A DNA stretch of 33,436 bases from Holdemania filiformis DSM 12042 (lineage in GTDB: Bacteria; Bacillota_I; Bacilli_A; Erysipelotrichales; Erysipelotrichaceae), in the NCBI RefSeq assembly GCF_000157995.1, contig NZ_GG657552.1, forward strand, positions 240,709 through 274,144, read 5' to 3'. Positions 7,731 through 15,814 of the stretch are shown here, piece by piece. The position numbers and the translations under genes are program-made. A model generated the notes under the pieces. That model was not told the origin of the DNA and searched no databases. It saw nothing but the letters and a program-made list of their open reading frames with translations. Positions within the stretch are counted from its first letter, which is position 1. Each line of letters begins with the position of its first letter.

Positions 7731-9110
7731 ATGAAAACTGTATGGAATAAGACGCAGGGCGAACAGCGCGAAGCCTTGTTTGCCTTCAACGAAGCGTATA
7801 AGCATTTTATTTCCGTATGCAAAACGGAACGCGAATGCGTGCGGGAAACAGTCCGGCTGGCTGAGGATAACGGCTACCGGGATCTGAATGAAGTCCTGGC
7901 GGCCGGCGCCAAAATCCAGGCTGGCGACAAATTGTATGCCGTCAATAAGGATAAGGATATCGCGTTATTCGTGATCGGCAGTGAACCGCTGGAAGCGGGC
8001 ATGAACATCGTCGGGGCGCACATTGATTCCCCGCGCCTGGATCTGAAGCAGCATCCGATTTATGAGGATCAGGGACTGACGCTGCTGGATACGCATTACT
8101 ACGGCGGAATTAAAAAATATCAGTGGGTCGCTCATCCGATGGCGCTGCACGGTGTCGTCTTCAAAAAGGACGGCACGCGGATTGAATTGAACATTGGTGA
8201 GGACGAAAATGATCCGGTTGTCGGCATCAGCGATCTGTTAGTCCATCTTTCCGCCGATCAGATGCAGAAGACCGGCGCGAAGGTCGTGGAAGGCGAAGAC
8301 TTAAACGTGTTGGTCGGAAGCATCCCGGCCGAGGGCGGCGAAGAAGAAAAAGAGCCGGTCAAGAAAGCGATTCTGGCGCTGTTAAAAGAAAAATACAACA
8401 TTGAGGAAGATGATTTCCTGTCTGCGGAAATCGAAGTGGTGCCGGCGGGCAAGGCGCGCGATTACGGGCTGGACCGCAGTCTGGTTTTAGGCTATGGTCA
8501 TGACGACCGCGTCTGCGCCTATACTTCGGCGCTGGCGACCTTCGCCATGGAAAATCCACAGCGCACCAGCGTCTGCCTGTTAGTCGATAAAGAAGAAGTC
8601 GGAAGCAATGGCGCCAGCGGCATGCACTCGCATTTCTTTGAGAACACGGTTGCGGAAATCCTGAATGCAATGGGTGATTACAGCGAGCTGAAAGTTCGCC
8701 GCGCCCTGCAGAACAGTAAGATGTTAAGCAGCGATGTCAGCGCCGGCTACGATCCGAATTATCCGTCGGTCAATGAAATGAAGAATACGGCGTTCTTAGG
8801 CAAGGGGATCGTCTTTAACAAATATACCGGATCCCGCGGCAAGAGCGGATGCAATGACGCCAATCCGGAATTCATCGCCGAGCTGCGTCGGATCATGGAT
8901 GAGGAAGACGTCATGTTCCAGACCGCTGAACTGGGCCGTGTTGATCAGGGCGGCGGCGGAACCATCGCCTACATTCTGGCTAATTACAACATGGAAGTCA
9001 TCGACGCCGGCATCGCCGTGCAGAACATGCATGCGCCTTGGGAAATCGTTTCCAAAGCGGACGTCTATGAAGCTTACCGCGCTTATGTTGCGTTCTTGAA
9101 GAAAGCGTAA
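7731..9110 (+). CDS. M18 family aminopeptidase
   Basis: This 459-residue cytosolic zinc exopeptidase removes N-terminal amino acids from peptides. It carries the M18 metal-site motifs: GAHIDSPRLDLK (His97, Asp99), GHDDRVCAY, the glutamate pair in DKEEVGSNGASG, the later aspartate in SSDVSAGYDPNY and the late histidine in NMHAPWEIVSKAD. Length is normal for the family. The start at 7731 has AGGAGGG 10 bases upstream and immediately follows a TATAAT promoter; the frame is open further upstream to 7563, but that part overlaps the promoter region. The gene is monocistronic, with a strong terminator after it. Bacterial members are usually annotated as aminopeptidase 1 or ApeA; substrate preference (aspartyl or broader) cannot be decided here. 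Confidence 0.93.
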   Translation: MKTVWNKTQGEQREALFAFNEAYKHFISVCKTERECVRETVRLAEDNGYRDLNEVLAAGAKIQAGDKLYAVNKDKDIALFVIGSEPLEAGMNIVGAHIDSPRLDLKQHPIYEDQGLTLLDTHYYGGIKKYQWVAHPMALHGVVFKKDGTRIELNIGEDENDPVVGISDLLVHLSADQMQKTGAKVVEGEDLNVLVGSIPAEGGEEEKEPVKKAILALLKEKYNIEEDDFLSAEIEVVPAGKARDYGLDRSLVLGYGHDDRVCAYTSALATFAMENPQRTSVCLLVDKEEVGSNGASGMHSHFFENTVAEILNAMGDYSELKVRRALQNSKMLSSDVSAGYDPNYPSVNEMKNTAFLGKGIVFNKYTGSRGKSGCNDANPEFIAELRRIMDEEDVMFQTAELGRVDQGGGGTIAYILANYNMEVIDAGIAVQNMHAPWEIVSKADVYEAYRAYVAFLKKA

Positions 9111-9137
9111 GCAAGAGGGGACTTTAAAACTGAAATA

Positions 9138-9195
9138 AAACCGGTTTATCCAAGCTCCGCGAAGACGGCGGAACGAAGGTAAACCGGTTTTTTCT
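9138..9195 (+). terminator. Terminator of the M18 gene
   Basis: AAACCGGTTTA (9138-9148) and TAAACCGGTTT (9180-9190) form a perfect 11-base stem followed by T's. The opposite strand also ends in a T-rich stretch after the stem (GGTTTTATTTC), so it may serve the convergent TetR gene as well. Confidence 0.85.
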
Positions 9196-9237
9196 TGTAA
9201 CCAATGGGAAACTTTTGGGCGGAATGAAATGCGAAAT

Positions 9238-9831
9238 TTATTTTTCAGCCCATGATTTTCCCGGCGACAGCGCGCCGCCCATGCCTTTGGCAATCAAGGT
9301 GAAATAGCGCTCGCGGTCTTTCGGACTGTCCGGAAATTTGCCGTCGGCGACATTGACGGCTAAATTCAGTGTGGTATCGATGACAAACTCCCAGAAAACC
9401 TCGGATCGGATTAAAATCGCGCTTTTGTTCAGTTCAACGAAGTGATTAAAAAACGCAAAGGACTCCGTCTGACCACGCATGACGTCGCGGGTATAGAATG
9501 AGGAATGACGAAACTGAGAGTAGAATTTAGCGTGATCACCATGGGATGTGAAATAACCGAAATATAAAAACCAAAGCTCACGGATGTTCCGCCGCAATGA
9601 AAATAATTTAACGTCCACTTGTTTCAGCTGCGCATCCACCTGTCTGTCGACATGATAAAAACATGCCGCTAACAGCTCCGGCTTACTGTGAAAGTAATGA
9701 AAGATACTGCCCTCGCTGATTCCACATTCCTTTGCGATTCTGCGTGTGGACAAATTTTCCAGTCCTTCCCGGGCGGTCTGGGCGATTGTAATTTCTAAAA
9801 TCTGGCCTGCGTCGATCGTTTGTTTTCTCAT
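9238..9831 (-). CDS. TetR family transcriptional regulator
   Basis: This 197-residue regulator has an N-terminal helix-turn-helix of TetR type (residues about 10-55: LSTRRIAKECGISEGSIFHYFHSKPELLA) and a ligand/dimer domain of helices behind it. It is divergent from the LPXTG adhesin and sortase genes, and a perfect 18-bp palindrome lies just before the adhesin start, which is the usual arrangement for a TetR repressor and its target. The start codon has no Shine-Dalgarno sequence; instead a consensus-like -10 box (TATACT, 9843-9838) ends only 6 bases before the ATG, so the mRNA may be leaderless. The effector ligand is unknown. Confidence 0.9.
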   Translation of the reverse strand: MRKQTIDAGQILEITIAQTAREGLENLSTRRIAKECGISEGSIFHYFHSKPELLAACFYHVDRQVDAQLKQVDVKLFSLRRNIRELWFLYFGYFTSHGDHAKFYSQFRHSSFYTRDVMRGQTESFAFFNHFVELNKSAILIRSEVFWEFVIDTTLNLAVNVADGKFPDSPKDRERYFTLIAKGMGGALSPGKSWAEK

Positions 9832-9837
9832 GGCTTT

Positions 9838-9843
9838 AGTATA
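9838..9843 (-). promoter_or_regulatory. -10 box of the TetR gene (leaderless candidate)
   Basis: TATACT on the minus strand, 6 bases from the ATG. A typical start 5-9 bases downstream would fall on or next to the A of ATG. No good -35 box is seen. Confidence 0.45.
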
Positions 9844-9918
9844 GATGATTTTACTGAAAAATGCGATTAAAAACTGTATTTTAAAGTTAACTGTTCAAGT
9901 CTCTGTGATAAACTTTTT

Positions 9919-9936
9919 ATTGAGCGAACGCTCAAT
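9919..9936. promoter_or_regulatory. 18-bp perfect palindrome, probable TetR operator
   Basis: ATTGAGCG-AA-CGCTCAAT has perfect 8-base arms and a 2-base spacer. It lies immediately downstream of a likely -10 element (TGTGATAAA, 9904-9912) and 21 bases before the adhesin ATG, ideally placed to block transcription. Size and symmetry fit TetR-family operators. Confidence 0.75.
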
Positions 9937-9956
9937 AACGATTGAGGAGAAAAAGA

Positions 9957-12900
9957 ATGAGGAAGTTACTGCAAATCTTATGCTGCATTGGACTCTGCGC
10001 GCTGCCGCTGGAAATGTTTCCGGCGTCTGTATCCGCAGAAACCGTGGGGGACGGAGCGGAATTGATTGAAAATGTTGAACTCCTGCGCGGAGATTCAGCG
10101 TTAAACAACGGGGACAGCGTCGCTGCGGCGGATGAGCTGGTTTTACGCTATACACTGAAGCCCTTGGACGAATCCATGAATCTTCCGGGCAGCGAGTGGG
10201 ACATCGCAATCCCGGAGTATCTTGAAAATAACCATCCGGCTCTGAATCAGGAAATCAAGATCGGCGGACAGACGATAGCGCGGATTACCGCCGGAGCGCG
10301 AAAGGATCAGATCAAACTGACGTTTGAACAAGAGCTGGGCGAACTGCCGATTTATGAAATGAAGTTTGAGTTTGGGGCCAGGTTGGCAATGGACGAAATT
10401 GACGGCCGCCAGGAAGCGGCAATTGGCCTGGTAGCGGATCACACAGTGCGTTTGAAAATCACGGACAATGCCATCAAGGATCCCGCGGTCACCGGGAAAA
10501 GCGGCGTTTATGAGAAGACCGGAACGATTGCCTGGACGGTTTCGTTAAGCAAGCAGATCGCGCCGTTTGACGAGGATCAGAACGCTCTGAAGTATACGAC
10601 AGGATTTCTGTTTTGCGATGAACTGACGGACAAACAAACTTATGTTGATAACTCGCTGACGCTGAAGGTTGGAGACCGGGAAACCCACCCTGCGGTCCAG
10701 GTCGACGGGCAGACGCTGCGGGTCACGCTGGATCAGCCGTTAAGTCAGGAAGGATCCATCACATACAGGACGATGCCCTCTTCCGCGGTGTTTGTCGGAG
10801 ATGATGGGCAGCTGGCGGACCCTTCTCAAGGGATGAAAGTAACCAACACAGCTCAGCTCTGGCAGCCGGACGGTTCCACAAAACTGTCCGAGGCGCAGGG
10901 CGAGGTGCTGGTCAAGGGTGACAGCTGGCTGATGAAAACCGGTGAAAGCTACGATCTTGTCAACAAGACCATGACGTGGAAGCTCGTCGTTCACACCCAG
11001 TCGCTGCCGTTGGAATCGATCACGATTTATGACGAGCTGGAAGATCGCTTACGCTTTAACCCGGCCGATGCCAATGTGATGGTCAACGGGACTTCAGTTG
11101 CTGCCGGGGTTACGCTGAATCCGGCCTTTGACGGGCGAAGCGGCGGCGATCAGAAGCTGCTGACGATCGATCATCCGCAGGAAGCCGAATACGTGATCAC
11201 CTATCTCACGCACTTCGATCTCGATCTGACGGCGCAGAATGTCAATACGAATCTGAAAAACAAGGCGTGGCTGGAGATCAACTGGGATCCCGATGGCGCA
11301 GGCCCGGAACCTGTCCGCCCTTACGGTACGCCGGTTATTGAAAAAAACTACAGACTGCCGACCAGCGTCGTTGAGAAATCTGCGAACTACAATGCCGCAA
11401 CACGCCGGATTACCTGGACGGTGACGCTGAATAAGAATCTTCTGGACGTCAAAAACGGCACGATCACGGATACGCTGACCACAACCAATCAGAAATATAT
11501 CGGCAACCCCGAAGTGATCACACCGAAAACCGGGTATACGATCACGATCCAGCCGCTGGCCGATAAGACAACCGCGGCGACGCAGGATTATGAAGTCCTG
11601 ATCGCCAATGCCGCCGGTGAAATGAATACTTTTAACGAAATGATTGTGTTCCAGTATGAAACAGAAGCGACCGATCCGCTGTTCTACGCGGATAACGCGA
11701 AGATGAAATTCGATAACAAGGTGGCCTTCGGTTCGGATGCGATTCCGACGCTGACCGCTTCTGCGCAGCCGCAGTTTTCCAGCACGGTGCTTCAAAAGAG
11801 CGCTGAAGGCTATGATTATCAGACGCATGAAATCCGCTGGAAGATCGTCGTTAATCAAAACGGCACGGAGCTGACGGATGTTCAGGTTAAGGATGCGCCG
11901 CCGGAGTATCTGCGGTATGTGGAAAACAGTCTGACTGTCCGGTATGCTTCACAAAACAAAGATGTTCCGATGACACCGGTAATCGAGAAGAACGAACTTC
12001 AGATCGAGCTGGGCACGCTTCATGAACAGGTCACGCTGACTTTCAGAACAAAGTTGGACGCGAACGCGAAGAATCTGCCGGAAGGCTTCCGGTTCGATCA
12101 ATCCAATACGTCCAGCGACGCTAACGCCTTGTTAGCGCTGACCAATACTGCCGTTTTGGAAAAGCAGGAAGGCCAGCCGGTCAGTCACACGGCCAAGCTT
12201 GAGATCGCGAATACAGCGTTTGATAAATCAAGCGTCGTTCACAGCGATCAGTACACCGTAGACTATACGATCAAAATTAACCAGGCCGGGGCAGATCTCA
12301 GCGCGATTTGTCCGGACGGCCTTGTCATCACCGATACGATGAGCGAGGCATTGCTTCTCGATCCGGAAAGCGTTGTTTTAAAGCAAACTGAAATTCAAAC
12401 CAACGGCGATTTCAAGGAAACGAATACGATTGAAGGAACCGCCGTTCAGGTCAATGGTAATCAGGCGGTGTTTACGCTGCCGTCAACATTGGATCTCAAC
12501 GGTTCCTATGTCCTGCGTTACTCAGCCTTTGTCAACGTTGCTTCCAAAGGAGAGTTTGCGTTGTCCAACCAGGCAAGTATGGGAAATCAAAGCAGCGGTC
12601 TGGCGAATAACGACGCGATCCAGTTCCAGTCGAAGTATTCGGCGGGCTCCGCGACGCGGATTCCCGGCCGTGCCAGTCTGGAATTGACAAAAACTGCGAT
12701 TGACGACGATACGCCGGTTGCGGGAGCCGAGTATGGACTGTATGCGAAGAATACCGCGGGTGAACAGTACTTGATGCAGAAGGCCGTTACGGATAGTGCG
12801 GGGAAAGTGATGTTCACCGCTTTGAAAATAAAGGCAGGCGAGAACGAATATACGGTTAAGGAACTGAGCGCGCCGCAGGGCTTTGTACTCGACGATGCGG

Positions 12901-13460
12901 AATATCCAGTCACGATGACCGCGAAGGCTGGCACGATCCAGACGATGAAGGTCAGCGACGCGCGGCTGCGCGGGGAGGTTGCCTTTCTGAAACAAGATCA
13001 GTATGGCAAGCCGGTCTCCGGCGCGCTCTTTGCGATTTATAAAAACGATGCCGGCATAATGGATGAAACGACGCAGCTTTCTCAGGCTGCCAGCGATGAT
13101 CAGGGCCAAGTTCATTTCATGGATCTGGATTTAGACCAGACTTATGTAATCGCGGAATTGAGCGCCCCGCAGGGGTATGATAAAACCGAAGAATTGTATG
13201 AAGTCACGGTGGATGCTGACGGGGTTTCCAGCGCGCTGAAGGAACAGAGAAGCGGGCAGGAAATGCACGCGGTCGTCAACCAGAAACACCCGGCACCGCC
13301 AGCTCCGGATCCATCGGAATCTGAAAATTCAACCCCCTCCGTTCCGGCTGCAGTTTTGCCGTATACCGGGGATCGGGAGTTTGTGCTGGCGCTGGCTGGC
13401 GGTTTCGTTCTGATCGCTGCGGGATTGGCGCTGACCCTGAAAAAGCGCCGCCATTCATGA
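9957..13460 (+). CDS. LPXTG-anchored multidomain surface adhesin with SpaA repeats
   Basis: A 1167-residue cell-wall-anchored protein. Residues 1 to about 30 form a signal peptide (start supported by AGGAGA; a TTG 15 bases earlier lacks a site). Residues about 150-900 are built from similar beta-rich modules that each carry an aromatic strand motif: Trp193 (TIAWTVSL), Trp341 (MTWKLVV), Trp487 (ITWTVTL), Trp628 (IRWKIVV) and Tyr770 (VDYTIKI), spaced 141-148 residues. This resembles the repeated adhesin/collagen-binding-type folds of Gram-positive surface proteins. Two SpaA/Cna-B-like domains follow (about 906-990 and 1005-1090), each with a Lys near the start and an E-box (VKELSAPQGF, IAELSAPQGY) expected to form isopeptide bonds. 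A Pro-rich linker leads to LPYTG (1134-1138), a hydrophobic helix and KKRRHS. It overlaps the sortase gene by 4 bases. Ligand unknown. Confidence 0.9.
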   Translation: MRKLLQILCCIGLCALPLEMFPASVSAETVGDGAELIENVELLRGDSALNNGDSVAAADELVLRYTLKPLDESMNLPGSEWDIAIPEYLENNHPALNQEIKIGGQTIARITAGARKDQIKLTFEQELGELPIYEMKFEFGARLAMDEIDGRQEAAIGLVADHTVRLKITDNAIKDPAVTGKSGVYEKTGTIAWTVSLSKQIAPFDEDQNALKYTTGFLFCDELTDKQTYVDNSLTLKVGDRETHPAVQVDGQTLRVTLDQPLSQEGSITYRTMPSSAVFVGDDGQLADPSQGMKVTNTAQLWQPDGSTKLSEAQGEVLVKGDSWLMKTGESYDLVNKTMTWKLVVHTQSLPLESITIYDELEDRLRFNPADANVMVNGTSVAAGVTLNPAFDGRSGGDQKLLTIDHPQEAEYVITYLTHFDLDLTAQNVNTNLKNKAWLEINWDPDGAGPEPVRPYGTPVIEKNYRLPTSVVEKSANYNAATRRITWTVTLNKNLLDVKNGTITDTLTTTNQKYIGNPEVITPKTGYTITIQPLADKTTAATQDYEVLIANAAGEMNTFNEMIVFQYETEATDPLFYADNAKMKFDNKVAFGSDAIPTLTASAQPQFSSTVLQKSAEGYDYQTHEIRWKIVVNQNGTELTDVQVKDAPPEYLRYVENSLTVRYASQNKDVPMTPVIEKNELQIELGTLHEQVTLTFRTKLDANAKNLPEGFRFDQSNTSSDANALLALTNTAVLEKQEGQPVSHTAKLEIANTAFDKSSVVHSDQYTVDYTIKINQAGADLSAICPDGLVITDTMSEALLLDPESVVLKQTEIQTNGDFKETNTIEGTAVQVNGNQAVFTLPSTLDLNGSYVLRYSAFVNVASKGEFALSNQASMGNQSSGLANNDAIQFQSKYSAGSATRIPGRASLELTKTAIDDDTPVAGAEYGLYAKNTAGEQYLMQKAVTDSAGKVMFTALKIKAGENEYTVKELSAPQGFVLDDAEYPVTMTAKAGTIQTMKVSDARLRGEVAFLKQDQYGKPVSGALFAIYKNDAGIMDETTQLSQAASDDQGQVHFMDLDLDQTYVIAELSAPQGYDKTEELYEVTVDADGVSSALKEQRSGQEMHAVVNQKHPAPPAPDPSESENSTPSVPAAVLPYTGDREFVLALAGGFVLIAAGLALTLKKRRHS

Positions 13461-14041
13461 AACAGAAAATCTTTGGACTGATCCTGATGGGAACGGGGAT
13501 TCTCCTCGTTTCCCTGACGCTGGGCAGCCGGATTCTGGAACTGAACCAACGGAAAACGCTGATTGCCCAGACTCGCGCTGTTATAACGCAGCGGGTAGAA
13601 GAAGCCCAGGCGGCGGAATTCACCGGGGATAGTTTTTCCTTTGCGGAGGGGCCGGCGCTGCTGCGGATCCCGTCGCTGAATTTAGAAGAAGCAGTGCGTG
13701 AAGGCACCGCGGCAGATACGCTGAAATTCAGCCTGGGGCACATGGAGAACACCGGGGATCCGGGAAGTGCGGGCAACTGCGTGATCGCCGGTCACCGCAA
13801 TGTTGTAGGCGGATTCTTTCACGATCTGCCTTCGATCGCGATCGGCGATGAAGTCATTCTCGAGCACGGCGGCCGTCCGCTTGTCTATGAGGTTTATCAA
13901 ACGTTGACCGTAACGCCGCAGGACGATTCTGTGCTGTTGAGCGACGGGACGGGACAGCTGACGCTGATCACATGCAGCTCGGCGGTCGAACCGACGCACC
14001 GTTTCGTCGTCCAGGCCCGGCTGAAAAGTGAGGAAGAATAA
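13457..14041 (+). CDS. Sortase, probable dedicated partner of the LPYTG adhesin
   Basis: Sortases cleave LPXTG-type signals and join surface proteins to the cell wall or to each other. This 194-residue enzyme has one N-terminal membrane segment (residues about 5-25), then the beta-barrel domain with catalytic His113 (AGHRN), Cys173 (TLITCSS) and Arg182 (THRFVV). TLxTC and the single N-terminal anchor fit class D or a related small class; there is no C-terminal membrane helix as in pilin-type class C. The ATGA overlap with the adhesin gene indicates coupled translation, so this enzyme probably anchors that one substrate under the same TetR control. A terminator follows. Confidence 0.92.
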   Translation: MKQKIFGLILMGTGILLVSLTLGSRILELNQRKTLIAQTRAVITQRVEEAQAAEFTGDSFSFAEGPALLRIPSLNLEEAVREGTAADTLKFSLGHMENTGDPGSAGNCVIAGHRNVVGGFFHDLPSIAIGDEVILEHGGRPLVYEVYQTLTVTPQDDSVLLSDGTGQLTLITCSSAVEPTHRFVVQARLKSEEE

Positions 14042-14086
14042 AACTGCCAGTCCGATCGAATCGCTGCCGGCCTTTCAAAGCTTAAT

Positions 14087-14126
14087 GTTCTTTTTCCTGC
14101 GGATAGAGAGGAAGAAGAACTTTTTT
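14087..14126 (+). terminator. Terminator of the adhesin-sortase operon
   Basis: GTTCTTTTTCCT (14087-14098) pairs with AGGAAGAAGAAC (14109-14120, one G-U), followed by T6. Confidence 0.85.
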
Positions 14127-14154
14127 AGTCGTTGTTTAGCCGTTGATTTGCATA

Positions 14155-14203
14155 AATAGAAAAGCGAAACGCTAAATCCCTTGCAGGATTGTAAACGTTT
14201 CGC
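14155..14203 (-). terminator. Terminator of the AGCS symporter gene
   Basis: GCGAAACG (14164-14171) and CGTTTCGC (14196-14203) form a perfect stem; on the minus strand it is followed by TTTTCTATTTATG. It faces the plus-strand terminator of the sortase gene, as expected between convergent genes. Confidence 0.75.
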
Positions 14204-14235
14204 GCATAGACAGGTTACGTTGTAGTTTATTCTAG

Positions 14236-15597
14236 CTATTCCATTTCCGGATCGGTTTCGTCCAGATGCCCTTCATCCAGATAATACTGCGTATCTTTGA
14301 CGATCACGCGGGTCAGAAGCAGTACGGCGATCAGATTTGGAATCGCCATCAGCCCGTTCAGCGTGTCCGCAATTGTCCAGACCAGATCGAGCTTCATCGT
14401 ACAGCCCAGATACAGCACGACGATCCATAAAACACGGTACGGCTTCAGGATCTTCTTGCCGAACAAATATTCCATACACCGCTCGCCATAATAACTCCAG
14501 CCCAGAATTGTCGAGTAGGCGAACGTCAGGATGCCGAAGATCAACAGCGGCGTGCCGATAACGGGAATCTGCGCAAAGCACAGGGTCGTCAGTTCACCGC
14601 CCTCCAGGCCGATCGTAGAGATCGCGGGGTTGGCGATGATGCTGGAAACGAGCACCAGGCCGGTGATCAGACAGACGACAACGGTATCCCAGAACGTGCC
14701 GGTCGAGGAGATCAGTGCCTGTCGAACCGGATTGCGCGACTGCGCGGCGGCAGCGACGATCGGCGCCGAGCCCATCCCGGATTCATTGGAGAACAAGCCG
14801 CGTGCGCAGCCATACCGGCAGGCTGTCATGATCGTGCTGCCGATAAACCCGCCGGCCATCGCCCGGGGTGTAAACGCCGCCTGCACGATCAACTCGATCG
14901 CCGGAAGCAGATACGCCCGGTTATAATACAGAATATAGAAGCAGCCCAGCGTATAAAATAACGACATGAACGGAACGAGCTTTTCACACACGTTGGCGAT
15001 GGATTTAACGCCGCCGAAGATGACGAGGAACGTCACCGCCGCCAGGACCAGACCGACCAGCGAAGCGTTGAAATTAAAATTGGTAACCAGCGCGTCGGCA
15101 ATTGCGTTGGACTGTACGCTGCAGCCGATGCCGAACGCCGCCAATCCCGTCAACAACGCGAACGCCACGCCGAGCTTGGGATGGCCGATTTTTTCCAGGA
15201 CGACCATCGCGCCGCCCAGGTAGGTGCCATCTTCCGTTTTGCGGCGGTATTTGACGGCGATCAGACTTTCCGCGTATTTGGTGGCGATGCCGAACAATCC
15301 GGTCAGCCATGTCCACAACACTGCGCCCGGACCGCCGGAAACAATCGCGGTCGCCACGCCGATGATGTTGCCGGTGCCGATGGTGGACGCCAGCGCCGTT
15401 GTCAAAGCCGCGAACGGACTGATATCCCCTTCGGTTTTATCCGGCGTGACCGACAATTTAATTCCCTTGAAAACCCAGCGCTGCACGCCGCGGGTGCGGA
15501 TCGTCATCCACAGATGCGTGCCTAAAAGCAGAAGAATCAACGGCGGTCCCCATAATATCGCGTTGAACTGACTAAAAATCTCATTTAATAATTCCAT
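14236..15597 (-). CDS. Sodium:alanine (AGCS family) symporter
   Basis: A 453-residue inner-membrane protein with about 11 hydrophobic segments, importing small neutral amino acids such as alanine or glycine with sodium or protons. Family signatures include GNIIGVATAIVSGGPGAVLWTW near residue 77, the KYAESLIAVKYR segment, SNESGMGSAPIVAAAA in the middle and FGILTFAYSTILGWSYYGERC towards the C-terminus. Length is normal for AlsT/DagA-type proteins. The start has GAGGG 8 bases upstream. The gene is transcribed alone, against the adhesin operon, with its own terminator. Which amino acid is carried cannot be told from sequence. Confidence 0.93.
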   Translation of the reverse strand: MELLNEIFSQFNAILWGPPLILLLLGTHLWMTIRTRGVQRWVFKGIKLSVTPDKTEGDISPFAALTTALASTIGTGNIIGVATAIVSGGPGAVLWTWLTGLFGIATKYAESLIAVKYRRKTEDGTYLGGAMVVLEKIGHPKLGVAFALLTGLAAFGIGCSVQSNAIADALVTNFNFNASLVGLVLAAVTFLVIFGGVKSIANVCEKLVPFMSLFYTLGCFYILYYNRAYLLPAIELIVQAAFTPRAMAGGFIGSTIMTACRYGCARGLFSNESGMGSAPIVAAAAQSRNPVRQALISSTGTFWDTVVVCLITGLVLVSSIIANPAISTIGLEGGELTTLCFAQIPVIGTPLLIFGILTFAYSTILGWSYYGERCMEYLFGKKILKPYRVLWIVVLYLGCTMKLDLVWTIADTLNGLMAIPNLIAVLLLTRVIVKDTQYYLDEGHLDETDPEME

Positions 15598-15688
15598 AAT
15601 TCAATCCCTCACCGGTTTATTTTACCTCGCGGGGATGGAATCGGAAAGTAAAATTTACCGGGAAGCAGTAATTTTAAGCGTAAAACCT

Positions 15689-15717
15689 TTGTCCTTTGGC
15701 TGCGGATTGGGTAAAAT
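15689..15717 (+). promoter_or_regulatory. Promoter of the phosphatase/nucleoside phosphorylase pair
   Basis: TTGTCC (15689-15694), 17-base spacer, TAAAAT (15712-15717). It lies inside the upstream open frame of the phosphatase gene, supporting the later start codon at 15815. Confidence 0.5.
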
Positions 15718-15814
15718 GAAGAACAGAGAAGCCGGGTTTTTCTTGGGTTCAGCGTCAGATGACGCGTTGAACACAAACCGGCGGACGGCATCGAAGAAAA
15801 GGAGGCTTAAGGAA

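Noticed and set aside
11094-11858. Long minus-strand open frame (254 codons) inside the adhesin gene
   Set aside because: It mirrors the adhesin codon pattern, is Arg/Ile-rich without a recognisable motif, and has no ribosome site; the plus-strand gene explains the sequence.
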